A stretch of 52,486 nt of DNA from Planctomycetota bacterium (GTDB lineage: Bacteria > Planctomycetota > UBA11346): contig JACDEI010000037.1 in the NCBI GenBank assembly GCA_013816485.1, positions 1 to 52,486 on the forward strand. The letters are read 5' to 3'. The first letter of the stretch is position 1. Every line of letters starts with the position of its first letter. A program made the translations under genes and the position numbers. The notes below the pieces were generated by a model. That model saw only the letters and a list, made by a program, of their open reading frames with translations, had not been told where the DNA came from and did not search any database. This document shows, one piece after another, positions 17,731 to 24,944 of this stretch.

Positions 17731-17765
17731 CAGCCCGCCGCGAACGCCACGATCACGGCGGGCTG
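17731..17765 (-). terminator. 10-bp GC stem-loop after the HEAT gene
   Basis: CAGCCCGCCG (17731-17740) pairs perfectly with 17756-17765 across a 15-nt loop. It lies 15 bp past the HEAT gene stop. The bases after it are only mildly T-rich, so intrinsic termination is plausible but not proven. Confidence 0.55.
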
Positions 17766-17779
17766 CTGGGCACCTGCGG

Positions 17780-19390
17780 CTAATTGAACTCCTGCAAGCG
17801 GCGCTGCTCCAACGTACGCACCTCGTCCACATCACCGCTCAGACGTTCGAGCGCTGTGCGCGCGGCTTCCTGCACTGGCGGGTCGGGATCCGCCAACCGT
17901 GCGCGGATCTCCTGAATCAAGGCGAAGTCGCCGGATTTCCCGAGTTGTCCCAGCGCCTGGACGCCAGCGATACGTTCCCGTACTTCAGCCGAGCGCAGAA
18001 ACCGTCGCAACCACGCGATCGCCGACGGATCTCCCAGATCGCCCAGCGCCCGGATCGCTGCCACCCGTTCATCGATCACGCTCGCCAGCAATGCCCGTTC
18101 ACCCAGCGACAGGAGCTGAGGTGCGCGGATCACTCCCAGCGCGCGCAGGGCAGAGGCACGTACGGTGGATTCCGGATCTTGTGCCAGGGCCAGCAGTTTC
18201 GTGTCCGCCCCGGCCAGGTGCCGACGACCGAGCTGACGTGCCACCCAGGCGCGCACGCCGGGATCCGGATGCTGGCCGGCTTCGTATAAGTGCTCATCGC
18301 TGTGAATCGGCAAGATGCTGAGCAACACCTTTTCCACGTGCGGGTCGATGTAGCCAGCAACGGGTGTCAGCAGATCCAGCAACGGTGGGATGGCATGTAG
18401 ATCACCGGCATCCACCAACACCGCCGCACTGCCGTCACGCATGATTGGATCGTCATGCCGCAGATACCCGATCAACATGGGCAACTCGTCACGCGTGAGC
18501 GTCGCTTTCAACAGCTTCCGCGCGTGCGCGACCGTAGCGGTGTTCAGATCCATGGTCAGGCGCACAAGCGCCGGCAATGACGCACTGGTGCGGTGGTTCG
18601 CCAAACGCAACAGCACCAGTTCATGAGCCCAGGCGGACTGTACCGCCAACATCGCGATGAGGTGGTGCTCCGGGATCGGCTCACCAAATTCTACGACTGC
18701 ATTGAGGTAAGGCCTGGGATTACGATGCGGATGGAGCACCGCACAGGCGATGAGGTCAGGAATCACCGCGCGATCACCGATCATCGTCAGCGAGGCTGCC
18801 GCCTGCTCTCTGACCTGCCAAACACTGTCATCAAGCAGACGGATGAGCGCCGGGATCGCCTCGGGATCCTGCAAGTCGCCCAGGGATTCCGCCGCATCTA
18901 CACGCCATCTGACATCCGAATGCTTGAGCTGAGTCAGACAGGCAGCCAGGAGGTCATCACGGCTGCGTTCGCGGAAACGCTGCATCACCACTTCTGCACG
19001 GCCCGATGTCAGACGTTCCTCGGCATTTTCCGCCACCATTTCGCTACTGCACAACGCTCTCAACAGGTACATGTCCGTCCAGTCATCGCCGGCGGGATCG
19101 GGATGCTCCACGCGTTGCCGCACATACGCCGCCACACCACCTTCCCATTCCCAGGCCCGCGGCAGCACCCATTCCCCGACCACACCACTCTCATCCTGAC
19201 GCATCGACCAGAGTGCATAGTCCAACGACGGCGAATAGCGCCCCACCCATTCCGGAGCCCAGGACGGCAACCGCCAGAGCACCACGGTGAGTACCAGCAA
19301 CAACACTGTGCCTCCGACGCTGCTCAACAGGAACCACACCGCGAACAGACCTGGTCGGCGAGTTGCTCCGGAATGCTGCGCCGTGGTCAT
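17780..19390 (-). CDS. Membrane-anchored HEAT-repeat protein (paralogue 1)
   Basis: The 536-residue protein has one N-terminal membrane helix (about residues 15-39) followed by the motif LPSWAPEWVGRYSPS, then a long array of HEAT-like helical pairs. Clear units include RWRVDAAESLGDLQDPEAIP, VRASALRALG and IAGVQALGQLGKSGD. The array most likely lies outside the cytoplasm and binds protein. The start at 19390 (MTTAQH) is preferred over an upstream one. The juxtamembrane motif and a C-terminal LEQRRLQ match the two genes at 20292 and 21536. The protein is a receptor or scaffold candidate of unknown role. Confidence 0.75.
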   Translation of the reverse strand: MTTAQHSGATRRPGLFAVWFLLSSVGGTVLLLVLTVVLWRLPSWAPEWVGRYSPSLDYALWSMRQDESGVVGEWVLPRAWEWEGGVAAYVRQRVEHPDPAGDDWTDMYLLRALCSSEMVAENAEERLTSGRAEVVMQRFRERSRDDLLAACLTQLKHSDVRWRVDAAESLGDLQDPEAIPALIRLLDDSVWQVREQAAASLTMIGDRAVIPDLIACAVLHPHRNPRPYLNAVVEFGEPIPEHHLIAMLAVQSAWAHELVLLRLANHRTSASLPALVRLTMDLNTATVAHARKLLKATLTRDELPMLIGYLRHDDPIMRDGSAAVLVDAGDLHAIPPLLDLLTPVAGYIDPHVEKVLLSILPIHSDEHLYEAGQHPDPGVRAWVARQLGRRHLAGADTKLLALAQDPESTVRASALRALGVIRAPQLLSLGERALLASVIDERVAAIRALGDLGDPSAIAWLRRFLRSAEVRERIAGVQALGQLGKSGDFALIQEIRARLADPDPPVQEAARTALERLSGDVDEVRTLEQRRLQEFN

Positions 19391-19585
19391 GGCCGAAAAC
19401 CTGGGATCATGTGGCACAGGATGGCAATCCTATGGCGGTGGACAATCGCGACCTACGCCACTGCCCAATCCCAGAGCGGTTGATGTGGGCCACCGTGGCG
19501 GTGCGGATGACGCCCACCACCGCACCGGGCATCCGGTGATTGTCGTCAGTAATCGGACCGCGCAGGCTGTCAGCCGGAGATCGCC

Positions 19586-20329
19586 ATGCGTCACCACCTA
19601 GCCGCTATCGTTTTGCTCGCACTGAGTCTGCTGCCGTTGTCAGCGGGTGAGGATCCCGCCCAGCCGTTCCCGCGCAGCAAGGACTACAACTGGATGTCGG
19701 TGAAATCGTGGAATGAACGCCACACCAAACACCTGGAGATGATCACGGGCGGTGGTGGTGATCTGCTGTTCGTCGGCGATTCGATCACCGAAGGCTGGGG
19801 CGGCGCCGGCAAAGGCGTATGGACGAAGGAGTACGCCCCCGACAAGGCGGTGAATATCGGCATCGGCGGCGACACCACACAGAACGTGTTGTGGCGCTTG
19901 GCCAATGGCGAGGTCGCAGGCCTCAATCCCAAGGTCGTCGTGCTGATGATCGGGACCAATAATTTCGGTTTGAACGGTGACCAGCCGGCGGACGTCGTGC
20001 GCGGTGTCACCGCGGTGGTGGCGAGTCTGCGGGAAAAACTTCCCGGCGCGCACGTCCTGCTGCTCGGCGTCTTCCCGCGCGATGCCAATCCCCAGGCCGA
20101 CATCCGCGCGAAGATCGCTGAGGTCAACGCCGGCATCGCCAAGTTGAGCGATGAGAAGACGGTGCATTATCTCGACATTAGCAAGGTCTTCATCGAAGCC
20201 GACGGCACGCTGAGCAAGGACGTGATGCCGGACTTCCTGCATCTCTCCGGCGAAGGCTACAAGCGTTGGGCCGAGGCGATCAGGATGCCGCTTACGGAAT
20301 TGGTGGCGAAGCCGCTGCCGGGGAAGTGA
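19586..20329 (+). CDS. Secreted SGNH hydrolase (PAF-acetylhydrolase-like)
   Basis: The 247-residue protein has a signal peptide (MRHHLAAIVLLALSLLPLSAG). The mature domain is SGNH: LFVGDSITEGWG holds the nucleophile serine, IGIGGDTTQNVLWR is block II, VVLMIGTNNFG is block III, and DFLHLSGEGY carries the Asp-His pair. Close relatives are described as PAF-acetylhydrolase-like or sugar esterases. The ribosome site CGGAG precedes the ATG. Its 3' end overlaps by 38 bp the 3' end of the convergent HEAT gene. It sits between members of the HEAT family, perhaps by insertion. Confidence 0.9.
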   Translation: MRHHLAAIVLLALSLLPLSAGEDPAQPFPRSKDYNWMSVKSWNERHTKHLEMITGGGGDLLFVGDSITEGWGGAGKGVWTKEYAPDKAVNIGIGGDTTQNVLWRLANGEVAGLNPKVVVLMIGTNNFGLNGDQPADVVRGVTAVVASLREKLPGAHVLLLGVFPRDANPQADIRAKIAEVNAGIAKLSDEKTVHYLDISKVFIEADGTLSKDVMPDFLHLSGEGYKRWAEAIRMPLTELVAKPLPGK

Positions 20330-21539
20330 GCGGTTCGGTCTCCTCACCCGTGATGGCGGCCCAACGCTCATCGACCTGACGACGTTGATCGGGAGTCAGC
20401 GGCAGTTGTGCGAGGCTTTGGCGCGCCTTTCCCGACACATCATCGTCGTCCAGCAGAGCGAACAACCGGGGAAAGTCCGCAGGATCGCGCAATCCTCCAA
20501 GCAGGGTCACCGCCACATTCCGCAATGGATCTTCCGGTGCGTCCACCACACGGCGCAGAAGCGCCCTGCTTTCTGCCCGTGACAGCGCGGCGATCGCTTC
20601 GAGCGCATTGCGCCGGACTGCAATCGACGGATCACTATCGAACAGTTCGATGAGCCTCGGCAGTGCTTCACTGAAGTGGCCTGCGCCGACGGCTTCAGCG
20701 GCCACCATCCGCATGGTGGGATCGGTATCGTTGAGGATGGCCACAATCCGTTGACGCACGGCAGCCTCCGGAACCGCACGGCGACGGCCCATGAGCGCCC
20801 AGGGTCGGGCCGTCTGGGCAGGATCGTACTTCGGCATCACCGCCGGAGCCTTCGGGTCAGGGGTCAGACAATCGGCGACCGCCGCCATGATGTCGGTGCG
20901 GTAAAGATTCCCCTCGAACCACGGCAGCAGAAGCAGCAGACCCTCGACATCGCCGACTTGGCGGCAGTACTCCACCACAACGTCCTTGTACCGTGGGCGT
21001 GCTTTCAGCCCCCGTAGGAAGCGATCGACCTCCGGAATCATTTCATGACCGCGTAACTGCAGGGCGATGCCGATGCCTGAGTAAACATCCGCCTCGTGGC
21101 CGCTCGCCATCGCCATCTTCGCGATTCCCAGCAGATCGGAGCGCAGGTGCCAGACCTCGGCTTCGCTCAGGCGCCGATACGGCTCGGCACGTTCATCGTC
21201 GGTGGTCAGCTGATCGGCGGTGATAAGCGACAGGAAGAGCGAATATTTCCGCTCCTCGGCATCCGACCGCTGATACCGCGCCACCAGCACCGGACCGATG
21301 CCATCACCCCAGCGCAACACCGGTTCCGGCAGTGAATCGAAATGACGGGCTTGTGCGGCGGCGATGATCGCGCGCACACCGGGGTCAGCCCACGGCGAAT
21401 GCTCCATCACCCACTCCGGTTGCCACTCTGGCAGCTTCACCCAGGCGAGGGTGAACGCGCCTGCCAGCGCCATCGCCACGCCGCCGCACCAGATCAGCAG
21501 GACGGCAGGACGGCGGTGCGAGCGCGCGGGAGCGGTCAT
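20292..21539 (-). CDS. Membrane-anchored HEAT-repeat protein (paralogue 2)
   Basis: The 415-residue protein has an N-terminal membrane helix (about residues 12-33) followed by LPEWQPEWVMEHSPW. A helical array with HEAT units follows, such as MRMVAAEAVGAGHFSEALPR and LRNVAVTLLGGLRDPADFP. The C-terminal segment contains LTPDQRRQVDERW. The start at 21539 forms an ATGA overlap with the stop of the upstream paralogue, indicating coupled translation and settling the start. It shares WGDGIGP and EAEVWHLRSDL with paralogue 3 (WGSDIGP and AEEVAHLREDL). Function unknown. Confidence 0.75.
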   Translation of the reverse strand: MTAPARSHRRPAVLLIWCGGVAMALAGAFTLAWVKLPEWQPEWVMEHSPWADPGVRAIIAAAQARHFDSLPEPVLRWGDGIGPVLVARYQRSDAEERKYSLFLSLITADQLTTDDERAEPYRRLSEAEVWHLRSDLLGIAKMAMASGHEADVYSGIGIALQLRGHEMIPEVDRFLRGLKARPRYKDVVVEYCRQVGDVEGLLLLLPWFEGNLYRTDIMAAVADCLTPDPKAPAVMPKYDPAQTARPWALMGRRRAVPEAAVRQRIVAILNDTDPTMRMVAAEAVGAGHFSEALPRLIELFDSDPSIAVRRNALEAIAALSRAESRALLRRVVDAPEDPLRNVAVTLLGGLRDPADFPRLFALLDDDDVSGKARQSLAQLPLTPDQRRQVDERWAAITGEETEPLTSPAAASPPIP

Positions 21540-22726
21540 GGTGACGGCCCAATTTGACGACGTTGTTCCTGGGTGAGATGCATCCTCTCCAGTGACCACC
21601 TGACCGTCCGTACCAATTCGACATCGTCGCTCTTCAGCAACTCGATGAAGCGTGGAATCGATTCATTGTCTGGGATCATCCCGAGTGCCGTGATTGCCTG
21701 GAGCTTGAGCTCCCGCTCGTCGCTGGTGACCTGCGACCGCAGGAATGGCAGTGCTTCCCCATCGTGGTGAAAACCCATGGTTTCCATCGCCTGCAAACGC
21801 ACGGGGAGATCCTCTTGCTCATTCCGGGCGATGTCCAACAAGCGGGCGCCCACATCAACGTATCTGATGTCTGCCAAAACCTGGATGGCCATTATCCGCA
21901 CATACCGATCCTGGTCGTCGAGCATGGTGGACAATCGCGAAACCACGACTGGTGAATCGCTGAAGTGCTGAGCTTGCCTTGCCGCCCACTGGCGGATGAC
22001 TTCATGTGCATGATCCATGGCCGCTAGAACCTGCGGGAGGTTGGCCTTGGTGAGACACCTATCCAAAGCCTCATCAACGACCGGATGTGGTTTGTGGCGG
22101 ATCGGCAGCAAAGGAATCAGCACGGCAACTGCGCGCGGATCACCCAACCGCCCCATGGCATGCACCACTGATTCGAGATCATCTGAGATGGGCGATTTCT
22201 GTTTGGCCAAGTAGTCGCAGAAGGCTGGAACCACTTCGCGGTCGCCTAATGCCTCCGCAAGAAACGCGGCGTTGACAGGCAGGTAGGACGAACCGTCAGC
22301 CAAGGCCGCAAGGATGAGCGCTCGCAGATCCTCACGCAGATGGGCGACCTCTTCCGCGGTCACGGCCTGGGGATCATCCGAGATTTCCGTTCCGTGAGCG
22401 ACTCCAGGACGGCGGGCTACTTCGAAGCCGACGGCGAGCAGACGCTGACGCTGGGACACATCGCTGGTGTCGAATTTCCGCCGCAGCGCCGGACCAATGT
22501 CTGATCCCCACGCCGACAGACGCCCAGTCACCCAGCCATAGGTATTATTGGTATCTGGGTCGTGCTCCATGGCACGCAGGGCGGGCTCTGGCCAGGGAGA
22601 ATACTGCGCCGTCCACTCCGGAGCAAATCTGGGCAACATCCACCACGCCAGCACCAGCACCAATTGCACCAGCACCAGCACCACACCGGTGACGATCAGC
22701 CACGTGCGTGCCGGGTGGGCAGCCAT
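21536..22726 (-). CDS. Membrane-anchored HEAT-repeat protein (paralogue 3)
   Basis: The 396-residue protein has an N-terminal membrane helix (about residues 9-30) followed by LPRFAPEWTAQYSPW, the same juxtamembrane motif as the other two. HEAT-like units include VRIMAIQVLADIRYVDVGAR and LKLQAITALGMIPDNESIP. It ends in LTQEQRRQIGPSP, matching paralogue 2. It is the first gene of a two-gene unit with the 20292 gene. Somewhat lower GC than the neighbours is noticeable by eye. It is divergent from the site-2 protease gene. Confidence 0.75.
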   Translation of the reverse strand: MAAHPARTWLIVTGVVLVLVQLVLVLAWWMLPRFAPEWTAQYSPWPEPALRAMEHDPDTNNTYGWVTGRLSAWGSDIGPALRRKFDTSDVSQRQRLLAVGFEVARRPGVAHGTEISDDPQAVTAEEVAHLREDLRALILAALADGSSYLPVNAAFLAEALGDREVVPAFCDYLAKQKSPISDDLESVVHAMGRLGDPRAVAVLIPLLPIRHKPHPVVDEALDRCLTKANLPQVLAAMDHAHEVIRQWAARQAQHFSDSPVVVSRLSTMLDDQDRYVRIMAIQVLADIRYVDVGARLLDIARNEQEDLPVRLQAMETMGFHHDGEALPFLRSQVTSDERELKLQAITALGMIPDNESIPRFIELLKSDDVELVRTVRWSLERMHLTQEQRRQIGPSP

Positions 22727-22811
22727 GATTCAGCCCTGGGCAACTGAAGAGCGGGACATGGTGGCAAACAGTAGCCCGGTGCCTGGCCTGCCGCCAGTCG
22801 CCAGTGGGTCG

Positions 22812-22836
22812 GCTTGAGGCTTGCGGCTTGAAGAGT
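22812..22836. repeat. Short GGCTTG tandem words in divergent spacer
   Basis: Three imperfect copies of GGCTTGAG or GGCTTGCG lie next to each other in the spacer between the HEAT and site-2 protease genes. They recall the short-word repeats elsewhere in the window but without a visible partner arm. Confidence 0.45.
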
Positions 22837-22926
22837 AGCCGCTCAGCGATGATCGCCCCGCGTCGGGTGCGCTCCGCAGGTGCTGAATCTCCCGTGGCCT
22901 GCGATTGCGCCCGACGGTGGAGTCCC

Positions 22927-23598
22927 ATGCTCCCGGCTACCATGGATCAAGCTGGCAGATTTTACCTCGGGCACATCGGCAAGGTGCCGATTTACGCCGC
23001 CTTCGATGCGATCTTCCTGGTCATTTTCGTCTTCCTGTTCGTCGGCGCGGGCATGAGCATCGACCAGATCCTGTTGGTGGTGATCGCGCTGGTGCTCACC
23101 GTCCTGCTGCATGAACTCGGCCATGCCCTGGTGGCGATGGCGGTGGGCATGTCCGGGGTTTCGATCACCATCACCGGGCTCGGCGGGCTGTGCTCCTACA
23201 CCGGCGAGCGCCACCCCAAGCAGGAACTGCTCATCAGCGCCGCCGGCCCGGCGACCAACCTGCTGGTGGCGTGGGTTACCTGGGCGTTCCTCAGCAACGG
23301 CATGCCCAGCGATGAGACTCTGCGCTTTCTGCTCGGCTGGTTCTGGATGTGGAACCTGTGGCTCGGAATCTTCAACAGCTTGCCGATCTTTCCGCTCGAT
23401 GGCGGACAGATGGCGTTGTCCATCAGCCGGATGCTTGGCCGCGAACACACTGCCAGACGTTTCACTCTCGGCCTCAGCTTCGTCACTGCTTTTGTCGCGG
23501 TCGGTGCCTACATGGTCATGAGCCCAGGCAACCTGCCGATCTTCCTCATCCTGATGGTGATGTTCCTGCTTTACACTGCCTACCGGGAACTCCGCTAA
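22927..23598 (+). CDS. Site-2-protease-like membrane metallopeptidase (M50 family)
   Basis: The 223-residue intramembrane zinc peptidase cleaves membrane-embedded substrates in its family. The zinc motif HELGH is at residues 62-66 inside a hydrophobic helix. The second ligand Asp158 lies in SLPIFPLDGGQ. Five or six membrane segments are visible. The ATG at 22927 has GGTGGAG about five bases upstream; MDQAG at 22942 is an alternative. The trpS start codon follows the stop directly, so the two genes form a unit. Small M50 members like this are often housekeeping or sigma-regulating; no target is evident here. Confidence 0.88.
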   Translation: MLPATMDQAGRFYLGHIGKVPIYAAFDAIFLVIFVFLFVGAGMSIDQILLVVIALVLTVLLHELGHALVAMAVGMSGVSITITGLGGLCSYTGERHPKQELLISAAGPATNLLVAWVTWAFLSNGMPSDETLRFLLGWFWMWNLWLGIFNSLPIFPLDGGQMALSISRMLGREHTARRFTLGLSFVTAFVAVGAYMVMSPGNLPIFLILMVMFLLYTAYRELR

Positions 23599-24594
23599 AT
23601 GCCCCGTGTCCTTTCCGGCATCCAGCCGTCCGGCCAGCTTCACCTCGGCAACTACGCGGGCGCCATCCGCCAATTCCTTGATCTGCAGCATGCTGGCAAT
23701 GAGATGTTCGTGTTCGTCGCGTCGTACCACGCGCTGACCTCCACCCGTGATCCGGCGGCGCTCAAGGCCAACATCCACCAGATCGTGGTCGACTACCTGG
23801 CGTTCGGCCTGGACCCGGCAAAAACCGCGATCTACGTGCAGCAGGACGTGCCCGAGGTCACCGAACTGGCGTGGCTGCTGTCGTGCGTCACGCCGATGTC
23901 GTGGATGGAAAAAGCGGTGAGCTACAAGGACAAGCTGGCGAAAGGCATCAGCGCCAACGTCGGTCTGTTCACCTACCCGATCCTGCAGGCGGCGGACATC
24001 CTTGCCGTCGATGCTGATGTGGTGCCAGTTGGCCGCGATCAGGTGCAGCACCTGGAACTGGCGCGCGACATGGCGGCGCGTTTCAACGAAGAGTTCAAAG
24101 CCCCTGCCGACAAACCAGTCTTCAAACTGCCGGCCTACCGCCTCGCCGCCGAGGCCGCCGTGCTTCCAGGCATCGACGGCGAGAAGATGTCGAAGAGCTA
24201 CGGCAACACCATCGACCCCTTCCAGGACGAGAAGGGCCTGCGCAAACGCATCATGGCGATCAAGAGCGACTCGAAGGGTGTGAACGAGGTTAAAGATCCC
24301 GACACCTGCAACACCTTCCAGATTTTCCGCGCCATCGCTGGCAAAGACGATCCGCGCACCGTGGCGCTCGCTGGTCGCTACCGCGATCCCGGTGCCGAGG
24401 GCTTCGGCTACGGCCACGCCAAGCAGGCGCTGTTCGAACTGCTGCTCGACCATTTCGGTCCGGCGCGGGCGAAACGCGGTGCGCTGATGGCGGATCCTGG
24501 GTACATCGCGCAGGTGTTGCAGCAGGGCGCTGCTGCTGCGCGCACAAAAGCACGCGCGGTCACCGATCGCGCACGCGCCGCCGTCGGTCTTTGA
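23599..24594 (+). CDS. trpS: Tryptophanyl-tRNA synthetase
   Basis: The 331-residue class I synthetase charges tRNA-Trp. The HIGH-type motif is in SGQLHLGNYAGA near residue 15 and the KMSKS loop is complete (GEKMSKSYGN). The length is normal. Its ATG abuts the stop of the site-2 protease gene without a gap, so it depends on the upstream promoter or on translational coupling. No T-box or tRNA-like leader is seen. The 3' side is a nested repeat element. Confidence 0.97.
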   Translation: MPRVLSGIQPSGQLHLGNYAGAIRQFLDLQHAGNEMFVFVASYHALTSTRDPAALKANIHQIVVDYLAFGLDPAKTAIYVQQDVPEVTELAWLLSCVTPMSWMEKAVSYKDKLAKGISANVGLFTYPILQAADILAVDADVVPVGRDQVQHLELARDMAARFNEEFKAPADKPVFKLPAYRLAAEAAVLPGIDGEKMSKSYGNTIDPFQDEKGLRKRIMAIKSDSKGVNEVKDPDTCNTFQIFRAIAGKDDPRTVALAGRYRDPGAEGFGYGHAKQALFELLLDHFGPARAKRGALMADPGYIAQVLQQGAAAARTKARAVTDRARAAVGL

Positions 24595-24596
24595 TC

Positions 24597-24855
24597 CCCT
24601 GGAAGAGGCGAGCCCCGGCTCGCCTTTGCTTTTCCGGGTCTCTCATCAAGGCATCTAAGAAGCTGTCTTGAAAGACCGAAATTCACAGGGAGGACCGGAG
24701 AACCGGAGAACCGGAGAGCGGCGAGAAACGAAGTGTCGGTGAACATCCGAGGTTCCGCAGCTCTGTCTTCCTCCGGTCCTCCGGTCCTCCATGTCGGCCC
24801 TGCCTTTCAAGACAGCTTCTAAGGCAAGGCGAGCTGGGGCTCGCCTCTCCCAGGG
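24597..24855. repeat. Capped inverted repeat (GGCGAGC family) with a second element nested inside
   Basis: The outer arms 24597-24625 and 24827-24855 are the same family as 8781-8879, with CCCTGG and CCCAGGG ends. Between them sits a second inverted repeat with perfect 17-bp ends (24658-24674 and 24804-24820), listed separately. The gene-free stretch 24595-24944 contains little else. Confidence 0.85.
24658..24820. repeat. Tandem-word inverted repeat (GGAGGACCGGAGAACC family), nested
   Basis: The ends AGAAGCTGTCTTGAAAG and their exact complement enclose tandem words GGAGGACCGGAGAACCGGAG at 24689-24717. The complementary TCCTCCGGTCCTCC block is at 24768-24794. A close relative is at 33746-33900. 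Confidence 0.85.
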
Positions 24856-24944
24856 GGTGTTGTCGCACACCTCACTACTGGTGCAGCCTGACGGCCGGCC
24901 TAGAAACCCGCCTCGTCTACCGCTCACTTCCCGTCGAGGTCTCC

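Noticed and set aside
22843..24453. A 536-residue open frame opposite the site-2 protease and trpS
   Set aside because: Both plus-strand genes have clear catalytic motifs; the antisense reading is rich in His, Arg and Gln without domains.
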